From positions 558,001 to 622,000 of the forward strand of contig NZ_LR743509.1 in assembly GCF_902712875.1 (NCBI RefSeq): a stretch of DNA of 64,000 nucleotides, in the 5' to 3' direction. Positions 51,496 through 60,766 of this stretch are shown here, one piece after another (the first letter of the stretch is position 1; each line of letters starts with the position of its first letter). This stretch comes from Hyphomicrobium sp. ghe19 (lineage in GTDB: Bacteria > Pseudomonadota > Alphaproteobacteria > Rhizobiales > Hyphomicrobiaceae). The position numbers were made by a program, and so were the translations under genes. The notes under the pieces are model-generated. The model saw only the letters and a list, made by a program, of their open reading frames with translations, searched no databases and was not told the origin of the DNA.

Positions 51496-51741
51496 ATGAT
51501 TCAGTGGAAGCCTGTCGGAGAATACATCGAGCCCAATTGGGTCAAACTGGGAACGGCGTTGCCGCCGACACTTTTTTGGCGTCCCAAGCACGGGGCCATC
51601 CTCGGCTATATCCGGGACGGCGAACTCTTCGACGCGAAGTGGCTCTATGTTTGCGACAGCAACAAAGTGACGGACTTCTCCGCCATCAATGCGCCGGGCG
51701 ACAACATCATCGATCTGGATGCTCATCGAACTCCAGCGTGA
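51496..51741 (+). CDS. Small hypothetical protein
   Basis: An 81-residue ORF rich in aromatic residues (MIQWKPVGEYIEPNWVKLG, then ALPPTLFWRPKHGAILGYIR). GAGGACGGATA lies before the ATG. A compact beta-type fold is likely from the alternating pattern. No signal peptide or known domain. It is one of the run of small genes in this accessory zone. Confidence 0.65.
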   Translation: MIQWKPVGEYIEPNWVKLGTALPPTLFWRPKHGAILGYIRDGELFDAKWLYVCDSNKVTDFSAINAPGDNIIDLDAHRTPA

Positions 51742-51948
51742 TTGGTGAGCGGCTCGTTTGAGCATTAGACAATTGCCATGTGCGCCGGCCGTTTTGTTCG
51801 GGCCGGCGCGGCGCGCCATTCGACTTAAAAAATAAAAAAGGTAGCTATGCGCGCCACAACCGCGCAAGGTCATTCGATCATCGGCAAATTTCCGCCGGCG
51901 TCGATGGCTGAGAGATGCTCGTGCTCCCGCCTGCCCATGGAGGAAGCC

Positions 51949-52176
51949 ATGTACGCCCGACCCCCGTTCACTCCCGACCAATTCGCACTTTGCTATCGTG
52001 CATATGCCGCGGCGTTACTCGACATTCAAAATCAACCGGATGAGCCGAACGGGGCGCCGCTGGCCGACAGCATGTGCCTTATGCTCGCCCTGCGCGTCAT
52101 AGAGGCGTCGGCGAACGGCGTGCGCGATCTTTCGGGTCTCAAGCGGCACGCGCTTGCCGACTTGGCCCAGCATTGA
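51949..52176 (+). CDS. Small hypothetical protein
   Basis: A 75-residue helical ORF beginning MYARPPFTPDQFALCYRAY. The ATG at 51949 follows GGAGGAAGCC, a strong ribosome-binding site, so the longer reading from 51847 is unlikely. It ends 34 bases before the transglutaminase-like gene and may share its transcript. No known family. Confidence 0.6.
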   Translation: MYARPPFTPDQFALCYRAYAAALLDIQNQPDEPNGAPLADSMCLMLALRVIEASANGVRDLSGLKRHALADLAQH

Positions 52177-52210
52177 GCGCGACGAGGCAAGTCACATCAG
52201 GGATTATTCG

Positions 52211-53038
52211 ATGAAGCTTAGGGTTGGTTGCGAGTTGAACTATATGTTCCCTCAGGCGACCCCCGCCATTTTAATGCTCAATATCCACTACACACGCGTT
52301 TCCGACCTCGCGATGCCTGACAACATCATCGTCAGTCCGTCGGTGCCGGTCTCCGGTTACCGCGATGGGTTCGGCAATTGGTGCAGCCGGATCGTCGCCC
52401 CTGCGGGACGTGTACGGATTTCGACGGATGCAATTGTGAGCGATTCCGGTCTGCCCGATCCGGTGATGGCCAATGCGTGGCAGGTTCCGGTCGAAGAGCT
52501 TCCTGAAGAGGCGCTTGTTTTCCTTCTCGCCAGCCGTTTCTGCGACAGCGACCGGCTGCTGGATTTAGCCTGGAGCCTATTTGGTCACGCGACGCCGGGG
52601 TGGGGGCGCGTGCAGGCGATCTGCGATTTCGTGCATAACCACATCGCGTTTGGTTACGAGCATGCGCGCGTCACGAGGACGGCTTCGGAAGCCTATGAAG
52701 AACGCCGGGGTGTGTGCCGCGACTACGCACACTTGGCGGTCGCGTTCTGCCGGGCATTGAACATTCCGGCCCGATATTGCACCGGCTACCTCGGTGACGT
52801 GGGTATGCCGCCGCCTTACCCGCCCGGAGATTTCGCGGCTTGGTTCGAGGTTTATCTCGGCAATCATTGGTACACGTTCGATCCACGGAACAATGTTCCT
52901 CGCATCGGCCGGGTACTTGTCGCACGCGGACGCGACGCGGCAGACGTTGCGATGACGACAACATTCGGACCCAATACGCTTGAAGGTTTCCGTGTGTGGA
53001 CGGATGAAATCACGGACAGCGCGTTGCTGCCGGCTTGA
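52211..53038 (+). CDS. Transglutaminase-like protein with altered catalytic triad
   Basis: A 275-residue protein with an N-terminal beta domain (to about residue 120) and a transglutaminase-like core. Cys169 is in RRGVCRDYAHLAVAFCRAL, and the Asp is in WYTFDPRNN. Where canonical enzymes have His-Ala-Trp, this protein has FAAWFEVYLG, so the catalytic His appears replaced by Ala. The C-terminal PRIGRVLVARGRDAADVAMT is typical of a Rhizobiales subfamily that may lack this His in general. AGGGAT precedes the ATG. It may be a protease-like or binding protein rather than a cross-linker. Confidence 0.85.
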   Translation: MKLRVGCELNYMFPQATPAILMLNIHYTRVSDLAMPDNIIVSPSVPVSGYRDGFGNWCSRIVAPAGRVRISTDAIVSDSGLPDPVMANAWQVPVEELPEEALVFLLASRFCDSDRLLDLAWSLFGHATPGWGRVQAICDFVHNHIAFGYEHARVTRTASEAYEERRGVCRDYAHLAVAFCRALNIPARYCTGYLGDVGMPPPYPPGDFAAWFEVYLGNHWYTFDPRNNVPRIGRVLVARGRDAADVAMTTTFGPNTLEGFRVWTDEITDSALLPA

Positions 53039-53362
53039 ATTGAGACCTCTGTTGGCGGTCGCGATTAGGTTTTCGGGCGATAGGGTGCTAAAAGAGTATC
53101 CATCGTGACAGATGCGTCGCGCCAGTCGCTGGTGCCTTTGCCTGCCGTTTCTTCGCTCAGTGGAATCGAAGCGAATTCTCCGCCGCGAACTTGCCTAATC
53201 GAAGTGTCGCAGAAGGCCGTCGAAGGCATGTCCTTCATCGGCTAAGGGCGCGCGCAATCCACCACCGAATTGGCGTCGCGTGCTGCGTTACGTGTCGCGA
53301 CAAATCGTTGAATTTTAATGCGCTGGTCTCAAATCGGATCGGGCGCGAGATTGAGGTAAGAA
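53039..53362. other. Intergenic region, nothing recognised
   Basis: About 324 bases between the transglutaminase-like gene and the next small gene. No terminator, RNA or repeat stands out. Confidence 0.4.
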
Positions 53363-53581
53363 ATGTCCAACCCTAGAGTGTCCATCCCGAAATTCAGAGT
53401 GGGGCAGACGGTCGATTTTTCTCCGTCGCTGCGAGGGCTCGCGGCGTCGGCGAGGCTGTACAAGGTTACGCGCGTTCTTCCGACCGACGGGCGCGAGCGC
53501 CAATACCGGATCAAGACGATCGCTGAAGCGTTCGAGCGCGTTGCCCGCGAGAGCGAGCTGCTATCAGCGTCCGCCGTATGA
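53363..53581 (+). CDS. Small hypothetical protein
   Basis: A 72-residue basic ORF, MSNPRVSIPKFRVGQTVDFS at the start; YKVTRVLPTDGRERQYRIK and ERVARESEL follow, a pattern I associate with small uncharacterised Rhizobiales proteins. GAGGTAAGAA precedes the ATG. A small SH3-like barrel is plausible from the FRVGQTVDF opening. Function is unknown. Confidence 0.68.
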   Translation: MSNPRVSIPKFRVGQTVDFSPSLRGLAASARLYKVTRVLPTDGRERQYRIKTIAEAFERVARESELLSASAV

Positions 53582-53665
53582 GGTCGGCGCGGTTGAGGCT
53601 GCAACTGCCGACGGGGCGGCATCCGCCGTTAAACAAAAAGTATCTGCACCTCAAACAAGGATGAC

Positions 53666-54760
53666 TTGACCGCCGGAAGCTCCAAGCACAGACTTTCCAG
53701 TGTGACAGCTCCTGAACCCTCACCTCAGTCCCCGGCCAGCCACACGCTTCTGGCGATGCTCGGCTTGTGCACTGTTGTGCTGGTTGCAGGCGCCCTCTCG
53801 CTTGCACAGTCGGTATTCGCACCACTGGCTTTTGCTCTCTTCATCATGGCGATCGCGTGGCCGCTGCAGAAGGGTCTGCAGACTCGTGTTCCGCAGCTCA
53901 TCGCTCTCGCATTGACCATGGCGGCCACCATTCTCGTGGTGTTCGTTTTCGCGTCACTGGTCGGCTGGGCAACGGCTCGCGTTGCCCGTTTCGTTGCCAG
54001 CGACGCCGAACGCCTGCATTCGCTTTATCGCTCGGTTGCCGGATGGCTCGAAAGTCATGGCATTGAGCTTTCCGGGCTGTGGGCGAATTATTTCAACGTC
54101 GACCAACTGATCCGCGTCGCCCAGCAGGTCACTGCGGGCCTCAATACGGCTGTCAGCTTCTCGGTCATCGTCTTCATCTATGTTTTGCTGGGCCTCTTAG
54201 AGGTGGACGATGCACGCGTTAAACTTCAGGGCTGGAAGCACGGAAAAATTGGCGAAGTGCTGCTTACCGGCGGCGCAAAGACCGCCGTCAAGCTGCGGCG
54301 GTACATGCTCGTGCGGACGCTGATGAGCGTCGTCACGGGTCTGCTGGTGTGGGCGTTCGCATCGCTGGCGGGGCTGCCGCTTGCGCCGGAATGGGGCGTC
54401 ATCGCATTCGCGCTGAACTTCATCCCGTTCATAGGTCCGTTTATCGCGACTATGTTCCCGACGGTATTTGCCATGGCGCAGTTCGAATCTTGGCAGATGA
54501 CGGTTCTCGTATTCGCCTGCCTCAACGTCATTCAATTCGTGGTGGGCAGTTATCTGGAGCCGCGGTTCGTCGGCAACGCATTGTCGATTTCGCCCTTTGT
54601 GGTTTTGTTCGCGGTCTTTTTCTGGACCTTTCTTTGGGGTCTGGCCGGAGCCTTCATCGGCGTTCCTATCGTGATCGCTCTTCTCACGCTTTGCGAGGAG
54701 CATCCGTCGACGCAATGGATTGCCGACCTTTTCGGAGCGCCTCGAACTAATTGGGGGTAG
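53666..54760 (+). CDS. AI-2E family (UPF0118) transporter
   Basis: A 364-residue membrane protein with about eight helices. Family features include FAPLAFALFIMAIAWPLQKGL, the central soluble region (about 120-170), PEWGVIAFALNFIPFIGPFI and GSYLEPRFVGNALSISPFVVL, and the last helix GAFIGVPIVIAL. Members include Na+/H+ antiporters and exporters; the AI-2 role is not general. A TTG start at 53666 follows AAGGATGAC. The 3' end overlaps the phosphoesterase gene by 14 bases in convergent orientation. Confidence 0.88.
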   Translation: MTAGSSKHRLSSVTAPEPSPQSPASHTLLAMLGLCTVVLVAGALSLAQSVFAPLAFALFIMAIAWPLQKGLQTRVPQLIALALTMAATILVVFVFASLVGWATARVARFVASDAERLHSLYRSVAGWLESHGIELSGLWANYFNVDQLIRVAQQVTAGLNTAVSFSVIVFIYVLLGLLEVDDARVKLQGWKHGKIGEVLLTGGAKTAVKLRRYMLVRTLMSVVTGLLVWAFASLAGLPLAPEWGVIAFALNFIPFIGPFIATMFPTVFAMAQFESWQMTVLVFACLNVIQFVVGSYLEPRFVGNALSISPFVVLFAVFFWTFLWGLAGAFIGVPIVIALLTLCEEHPSTQWIADLFGAPRTNWG

Positions 54761-56570
54761 GCGCCGCGACCGTCAGATCATTGTCTGCCTTGAGATCGAT
54801 GCGCTCGGGCTCGAGCAATGCGAGATTGCCGTCGGCGCCAATGCAGAGATTGTGAAGATAGAAATAGGTATCCCGGTCATTGGTCACGTCCATCACGGGC
54901 GATGGCGCCGAGACGATGACGAGGCCGCCGCACAAGCCGATCCAGTCGATATGGCGATGGCCGTGCATGATGATCGCTTTGCCTGATAGTCGCTGCAGGC
55001 GGCGTACGAACCAGGTTCCGTTGACGAGCGCGGTGCCGATACGTTCGGACATTGCCTTCGCGGCCGTCGGATATTCGACCATGTGATGGTGGAGCGCGAG
55101 TATCCAACGGGCGTTTGGAAATTGCGCGGTGACCTTCTCGATGGCGCGCGTCTGCTCCTGCGTTACCAAGCCGAGTGCGTTTGTGAATGAGAAATGCGTT
55201 TCAGCGGTTGAATCGAGAAGTATCACGCCGATCCCATCGTCGTTTTCCGGAGGGAGCACCATGGGAAACGCCTCAGGCCATAGTCCCGCGAGACCCCACG
55301 ACAGGCGCACAGTTCCCCTGTCTGAGAATTCGGCGATCTTTTCGGCGTGAGGCTCAAGAAATTCTTCCAGCGTTGCGCCAAGTTTTCCTGTTGCATCATC
55401 GACGACGTGCACGCGATTGCCTTGCAGACTCGCCATCGTCGAGAGCGCCCGCATCTCACGCAGTCGCCGCTTGGGGCTCGTCGGCAAATCCAGGCGGGCA
55501 GGATTGGCGCGGTCCACGACGTTGAGGTCGTGATTACCGGGGAGGATAACCGTCAACGCCGCCAAATGCGGGTAAGGTGACAACGCGTCGATGAATTCCG
55601 CCCATTCCGGAGAGCGTCCTGCATCCGTGATGTCTCCGGTGATCAAGATGATATCGAGGGGGCGTTCTCGATGTTCCGCGTCGAGCTTTTCGAGCGTTTG
55701 CTTCAGGCGTTCGTTGCCTCTCGGACCAGAACGTCCGCCCTCGATGCGAAAGCCGAATCTTTCCCCAACGACATGAATGTCGGACAGATGCGCCACACGC
55801 CAAATTCGTCCTGTAGCAGGCGTTGGTGGATAGCGCGGAAGATCGCGCGGCTGCGGCATGATGGTGTCCGCCAGGCCCCAAACCAATCCAGCAACGGCCA
55901 GATAGGCGGCGACGATGACGACACTGTTGTGAAGCGCGATGTGCGCAAGATTTGATGGGGACGAGAGATCGGCCAGCGATCCGATCCAGCGCGTGCCGGG
56001 CCAAGCGAGCGCGATAATCCATAGCGACGCAGCGCAAATCAACAGGCCCGCTACGGCGGCGCTGACGGCGCGTGCGATATCGCGCGAGCGTTGATCGACA
56101 TTGGCCGGCAGAAAGCGCTCCGCAAGTTGGCGCAGCGCTTCGCGCGATAACGCATAGGCAGGTTGAACAGCGAGCGCATTCAATGACCAGAAGTTCGCCT
56201 CGATGAGGCGCCACAGCGGCTTGCCGCCAAACCATCCAATGACAATAAGGATTGCCAAAAGGATGGGAGCCAACAGGCCCGTATAAATTTCGGCCGCTTT
56301 CGACGAGACGGAACTGATCCAGATCGACGCGAGCAGCGGCCCCGCTCCGAGCAGTAAAGCCGGCAAGACAATCAAAATTACCCACGCGGCGACGAGCTTC
56401 GGCAAGCTTATTTCGGCCAATAGACTTCCGGCCAAAGAAATCAGCGTGCGCCGTTTGGTGCTTGATGCGTCATCCTCGACATCACCCTGACGCGGGTCGA
56501 CGATCGGGAGCATTGCGTCTTGCCTCCTATGCAACTGGATCGGCTGGTTGGCGGGTGACGAGGAGCCCAT
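54747..56570 (-). CDS. Membrane-anchored metallophosphoesterase
   Basis: A 607-residue protein. Four hydrophobic segments (about 55-80, 95-113, 172-190 and 215-233) precede a calcineurin-like domain with the full metal set: SDIHV (D264, H266), GDITDAG (Asp312), GNHD (345-348), HHHM and GHRH near the C-terminus. The substrate is unknown; lipid phosphates or cyclic nucleotides are possible. The start codon overlaps the stop of the upstream permease as TGATG, showing translational coupling in a three-gene operon with the patatin and GntP genes. Confidence 0.87.
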   Translation of the reverse strand: MGSSSPANQPIQLHRRQDAMLPIVDPRQGDVEDDASSTKRRTLISLAGSLLAEISLPKLVAAWVILIVLPALLLGAGPLLASIWISSVSSKAAEIYTGLLAPILLAILIVIGWFGGKPLWRLIEANFWSLNALAVQPAYALSREALRQLAERFLPANVDQRSRDIARAVSAAVAGLLICAASLWIIALAWPGTRWIGSLADLSSPSNLAHIALHNSVVIVAAYLAVAGLVWGLADTIMPQPRDLPRYPPTPATGRIWRVAHLSDIHVVGERFGFRIEGGRSGPRGNERLKQTLEKLDAEHRERPLDIILITGDITDAGRSPEWAEFIDALSPYPHLAALTVILPGNHDLNVVDRANPARLDLPTSPKRRLREMRALSTMASLQGNRVHVVDDATGKLGATLEEFLEPHAEKIAEFSDRGTVRLSWGLAGLWPEAFPMVLPPENDDGIGVILLDSTAETHFSFTNALGLVTQEQTRAIEKVTAQFPNARWILALHHHMVEYPTAAKAMSERIGTALVNGTWFVRRLQRLSGKAIIMHGHRHIDWIGLCGGLVIVSAPSPVMDVTNDRDTYFYLHNLCIGADGNLALLEPERIDLKADNDLTVAAPTPN

Positions 56571-58021
56571 CAGAATGTTCCAAACGCCGAACCCAGAACA
56601 ATCACTGCAGCCAAGGCAATGATTGCGCCGACGATTGCGACCATGACGATGTCAAAATAGCTTTCGCGATGCGTCGTTCCGCAGACGGCGAGAAGCGATA
56701 CGACCGCGCCGTTGTGCGGCAGGCTGTCGAGTGTTCCTGAGCCTATCACGGCGACGCGGTGCAGAAGCGCCGGATCAATCCCGTGTTGTGCGGCGAGAGC
56801 CATATAGGTCGGGCCGAGCGCATCGAGCGCAATCGTCAAGCCGCCCGACGCCGATCCGGTCAATGCGGAAAGAATGTTGGTGGCGACGGCGAGGGAGACG
56901 AGCGGACCGCCACCGATCGATAGAACCCAGTCTCGTACGATCGCAAAGGCTGGCAGCGCCGCCACGACCGCGCCAAAGCCCACAAGGCTTGCGACGCTGA
57001 AAGCCGGCAAGACGGACGCGTTGGCTCCGGCGTCCACGCTCTCGCGAAGGGCCGGCAGTCGTTTCCGGTTGATCAAGACGAGCGTCAAAATCGCGGTGAA
57101 GAGCGCGACGACCACGGCCCACACACCGCCAACGGCTGAAAGAGATGTCGAACCCCACCGGGGATCCGCCAAGAAAGCGGCGTTCAAGCGCGGCAGGACC
57201 AACATCGACATTAGAAAATTGACGCTCACGACCACGATCAAAGGCAGCGCTGCCAGGGCAATAGGCGGCAAAGCTTCGCTGCGATGGCCCCGATGGATTT
57301 CGGCCGGATCGAATTCTCGAGCGGTCGTTGCGAGTTCGCGCACACGTTCATTAGTCACTGCCGCATCGACGTCCGCGCCCGGAGCGCCGCCGCTTTCATC
57401 GGCGCGGCGTGCTGCGGTTTCGGCGCGACGGAGCCACCACAGGCCAAAGCCGAGCATGATGGCGGACGCAATGATGCCAAGGCCGGGAGCGGCGAACGGT
57501 GTGGTGCCGAAGAACGGCATCGGGATCGCGTTCTGGATCGCGGGTGTTCCCGGCAACGCGGACATGGTGAAAGTCGAGGTGCCGAGGACGATCGCCGCGG
57601 GCATGAGCCGAAGCGGAATTCCAGCGTCATCAAACAACGCTCGGGCCATCGGCGCCAGTACGAAGAACGCTACGAAAAGGCTGACGCCCCCGTAGGTAAC
57701 GATCGCGCCGGCCAGGACAACAGCGAGTATCGCGCGCTTCGCTCCGAGCTTCTTTGTCATGAAGCCGGAAATGGCAGCGACCGAGCCGCTGTCTTCCATC
57801 AGCTTGCCGAAGAGCGCGCCCAGCAGAAAAATCGGGAAGAACTGCGCCAGGAATTGCGCCGCGCTCCCCATGAAGGTTTGCGTCCAGTTGGCGAGCAGCG
57901 GTTCTCTCGCGAATGCAGCAGCAATGAGGGCGGCTGCGGGCGCCAGCAAGAGTACGGTCCAGCCACGGAAGGCAAAAAAAACGAGCAGGCCCAGGCCGAT
58001 CAGGATGCCGAGAAGACCCAC
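56570..58021 (-). CDS. GntP-family permease
   Basis: A 483-residue membrane protein with about 12 helices. Family signs are FFPIFLLGALFGKLMEDSGS, VTYGGVSLFVAFFVLAPMA, TMSALPGTPAIQNAIPMPFFGTTPFAAP and, near the end, GSGTLDSLPHNGAVVSLL. GntP proteins import gluconate and related hydroxy acids with protons; in alphaproteobacteria a relative pairs with 3-hydroxybutyrate metabolism. A GTG start at 58021 follows GGAGTATGACGCT, four bases after the patatin stop. Substrate unknown; a hydroxy acid is the best guess. Confidence 0.87.
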   Translation of the reverse strand: MGLLGILIGLGLLVFFAFRGWTVLLLAPAAALIAAAFAREPLLANWTQTFMGSAAQFLAQFFPIFLLGALFGKLMEDSGSVAAISGFMTKKLGAKRAILAVVLAGAIVTYGGVSLFVAFFVLAPMARALFDDAGIPLRLMPAAIVLGTSTFTMSALPGTPAIQNAIPMPFFGTTPFAAPGLGIIASAIMLGFGLWWLRRAETAARRADESGGAPGADVDAAVTNERVRELATTAREFDPAEIHRGHRSEALPPIALAALPLIVVVSVNFLMSMLVLPRLNAAFLADPRWGSTSLSAVGGVWAVVVALFTAILTLVLINRKRLPALRESVDAGANASVLPAFSVASLVGFGAVVAALPAFAIVRDWVLSIGGGPLVSLAVATNILSALTGSASGGLTIALDALGPTYMALAAQHGIDPALLHRVAVIGSGTLDSLPHNGAVVSLLAVCGTTHRESYFDIVMVAIVGAIIALAAVIVLGSAFGTF

Positions 58022-58025
58022 AGCG

Positions 58026-59078
58026 TCATACTCCTTCGAGAAGAGTGTCGAGGTCGAAAGAGGACCGTTGGCCTAAGTTTTTTCCGTCCGTCTCTAGAAA
58101 TGCTTCCGCCGCGCGGCGCCCTTCATCGCGCAGCATGCACAGAAACTGCCACTCGGCGTTGAGCTTGGAGGAATAGCCGAGCGCGACCATCGCCTCACTT
58201 GATATGCGATGAATGCGCATACCGGCCCAAAGTGCGCCCTCGCAGTCGCCCGTATTGGCCACCTGCCGTAAAATTGCAATCATGCGCAATTCCTTCATCA
58301 GAACGGAATTGAACGAAACCTCGTTGAGCCGGTTGAGAATATCGCGCGCGGATTGGGGTATTTCAGGACGTTCGATCGGATTGATCTGAATAAGGATCGT
58401 ATCTTTGGACGTGCATTCGCGGACGAGAGGCGTGATCGTCGGGTTGCCGGAATAGCCGCCGTCCCAATAGCTTTCGCCATTGATATCGACGGCCTGGAAC
58501 AGCGTCGGCAGGCAAGCGGACGCGAGGAGGACTTCAGGAGAGATATCGGCGTTTCGAAACACGCGGCCCTTACCGGTTCGCACATTGGTCGCGGTGACGA
58601 ACAGCTTGATATGCGCCTGCGCCAGCCGATTGAAATCAATGTTTTGGAGCAGGATATCGTGAAGCGGATTCGATCCTGACGGGTTCAAGTCGTACGGTGA
58701 GAACACGCGAGACATCAGATCCATCGCAACAAAAGCCGGGGAGGTGTCGAGCGTCCAACGTCCGAGCATCACATCGAGAGGCGTTCGCTGAAAGGGGCTG
58801 AGCAACGCCGCGTGCGATACGTTGCGCCAATATTTTTCCAACGCGGCGCGCGCTCCCGCGGCGCCACCTTCTGCGTGGCCATCGACGAGAACGGCGGCAT
58901 TCATGGCGCCGGCAGAGGTACCGGAAATGCCGTCGATATTCAGCCAGCTTTCCTCAAGCAGGCGATCCAGGACTCCCCAGGTAAACGCACCGTGGGATCC
59001 GCCGCCCTGCAAGGCGAGGTCGATCGAGCAGGACTCTCGGCCGGTTTTCCGGCGAGCGTTAGAATTTTTAGTCGCCAT
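58026..59078 (-). CDS. Patatin-like phospholipase
   Basis: A 350-residue serine hydrolase. The oxyanion motif GGGSHGAF (about residues 25-32), nucleophile Ser55 in GTSAGAMNA, and the dyad Asp in WDGGYSGNP are all present. The C-terminal part is complete. Alphaproteobacterial relatives often cluster with 3-hydroxybutyrate dehydrogenase and a GntP permease; here the permease follows but no such dehydrogenase is next to it. It heads an operon patatin-GntP-phosphoesterase. It may act on membrane lipid or on polyhydroxybutyrate oligomers; both are inference. Confidence 0.9.
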   Translation of the reverse strand: MATKNSNARRKTGRESCSIDLALQGGGSHGAFTWGVLDRLLEESWLNIDGISGTSAGAMNAAVLVDGHAEGGAAGARAALEKYWRNVSHAALLSPFQRTPLDVMLGRWTLDTSPAFVAMDLMSRVFSPYDLNPSGSNPLHDILLQNIDFNRLAQAHIKLFVTATNVRTGKGRVFRNADISPEVLLASACLPTLFQAVDINGESYWDGGYSGNPTITPLVRECTSKDTILIQINPIERPEIPQSARDILNRLNEVSFNSVLMKELRMIAILRQVANTGDCEGALWAGMRIHRISSEAMVALGYSSKLNAEWQFLCMLRDEGRRAAEAFLETDGKNLGQRSSFDLDTLLEGV

Positions 59079-59147
59079 CGTCGCTCACGTTGGACCCAAA
59101 AACTCGTCGCCCGCCTGCCGGACCGCAAGAAACAACTGGCGACGGCG

Positions 59148-59717
59148 TTATGCCGGGACAGAATTTCTTTCCTGCCGCAAGCGGCCACCGAGCGAGATCC
59201 ACCACACGCCGTGGAGCATGAGATCGATACCGACCAGAAGACCCAGAACCCACAAGCCGCTCACTGGCCATTGCGCGAGTATGACAAGACCCGCAACGAT
59301 GCCGACGATGCCGGAGATGAGCAGAAGCGATCCGAACCACTCCCAGTACTGAAAGGCTTGGAAGATGCGTACGAAGCCGGAGGCGATCAGCGATACTGCG
59401 AAGACAAGCGTGAGGATGACGGAAGCTCGAGCAGGGTCAGTTATGAGCATCAACCCGCAGATCACGTACAGCAAACCGACGAGAATCCTGAAGGCAAAGC
59501 CGCGCCAATGCTGCGCGGAGAAGGCCTGAAACACCTCGGCTACTCCCGCGACGGCGAGCAGGATGCCGATGAGAAAGGCGCTGATAACGGTCGCCGCAAC
59601 GACATCGCCGAGAACGAAGAGGCCGGCAAAAATGAAGATGGCGCCGACGAGAATAGCGCCCCACCAACTGGGATCTGCCGCTTCCGAACGCGTCTCAAGC
59701 ATTGGTCTGGCTGTCAT
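59148..59717 (-). CDS. HdeD-like membrane protein (DUF308)
   Basis: A 189-residue protein with six helices. WGAILVGAIFIFAGLFVLGD, YVICGLMLITDPARASVILT and VGIDLMLHGVWWISLG are typical for the HdeD family, linked with acid stress in E. coli but widespread with unclear function. GGGAGG precedes the ATG. It opens a run of stress-type genes on this side of the window. Confidence 0.9.
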   Translation of the reverse strand: MTARPMLETRSEAADPSWWGAILVGAIFIFAGLFVLGDVVAATVISAFLIGILLAVAGVAEVFQAFSAQHWRGFAFRILVGLLYVICGLMLITDPARASVILTLVFAVSLIASGFVRIFQAFQYWEWFGSLLLISGIVGIVAGLVILAQWPVSGLWVLGLLVGIDLMLHGVWWISLGGRLRQERNSVPA

Positions 59718-59834
59718 GACGAACCTCCCGAACTTCGAAAAAATGGCTGTTGAAACGATGGCCTGTAATCGGCCTCCTCGTTTGGGACGAGGCGCCGATC
59801 ACAATCGCGATGACGAGGATGAGCTTGGAATTCG

Positions 59835-60134
59835 TTACTTATCGGTAGCGTTTGGCGAGGTCATTTTAGGCACCTCGTTGCTCATGGAGTTCGTCGCCGG
59901 GAGTTTCCCGTCGTCACCCATTCTGTGGGCGGTGCCATCCGTGCCGGTGCTCGAGCCTGTACCGGCGCCCATATCCGGAACGCGGTCGCTGACGGCGCCG
60001 CTCGCCGGAAGCTTGCCGCTGTCGCCCATGGTATGAGATGAGCCGGCTGCGGCGGGAGTATCTTCAGCTGTTGCGGGAATAGTCGCCGCGCCCATGAGAA
60101 GCGTGGCAGCTGCAGTCGCAAGAATATATTTCAT
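59835..60134 (-). CDS. Secreted hypothetical protein with an internal repeat
   Basis: A 99-residue protein with a signal peptide (MKYILATAAATLLMGAATIP, cleavage near ATA-ED). The mature part contains two repeat units: MGDSGKLPASGAVSDRVPDM and MGDDGKLPATNSMSNEVPKM, joined by a Gly/Thr/Ser linker. It is Cys-free, small and probably disordered. AAGGAGTCCAAAG lies before the ATG. No family is known to me. Confidence 0.75.
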   Translation of the reverse strand: MKYILATAAATLLMGAATIPATAEDTPAAAGSSHTMGDSGKLPASGAVSDRVPDMGAGTGSSTGTDGTAHRMGDDGKLPATNSMSNEVPKMTSPNATDK

Positions 60135-60766
60135 CTTTGGACTCCTTGGTTATTTCTCCAAGTGTCCCCCGTCTATTCCCCAGTATAGAGACGATGCGTT
60201 ATCCGTCGTGAAGAATAATTTTTTAATGGCTAATAGCGTTAATCCGGGAATCGCCAACTTAGAAGGGATTTTGCGGTTTACGGCGCAGTTGAGAAGTGCC
60301 GGGATTCATCACCTCCGCAGCGCAGAGCCTTTTCCGATTGGTACTGTCCGCGATCGCTGCTGCTGAGCATTCGCCTTCAACGGGGTGCAGCCCCTGAGGC
60401 CGATTGGCTTGACGAATATCCGAGTGCTGGAGCGGGGAAGGGATTCGAGCCCTCGTATCCGTCACGGGCGGGCCGTCGCCAGCGCACTTTTCGCGTCGTT
60501 CCGGACGGCTTCTAGAGCCAGGATCGCATTGTCGACAAAACGATCAATCTCTATTGCTGTCATCAAATGCGGAGAAATGGGTAGATCAGCCACTCGGCTA
60601 AGGGCGCTGGATTTCACATAGATTTAGACAAAAGCCGATGTCGGACGGGCGTCGTCATCGCCTGCAGAAAAGTGGAACCCAAAGCGGCCTTTTGTTTCTT
60701 CGATTTGCATCTCGGATCTCCCACAATCTAGGGCGGCCAGCGCTACAGCGGAGACGGCCGGTATGC
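60135..60766. other. Gene-free stretch with a tRNA-like scar
   Basis: About 630 bases. No protein gene is supported. On the minus strand at about 60429-60465 a sequence resembles the T arm and 3' end of a tRNA-Ser (GAGGGCTCGAATCCCTT, then CCCCGCTCCA) without a matching 5' half. One base is missing from the acceptor side. It may be an old attachment-site scar. Confidence 0.4.
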
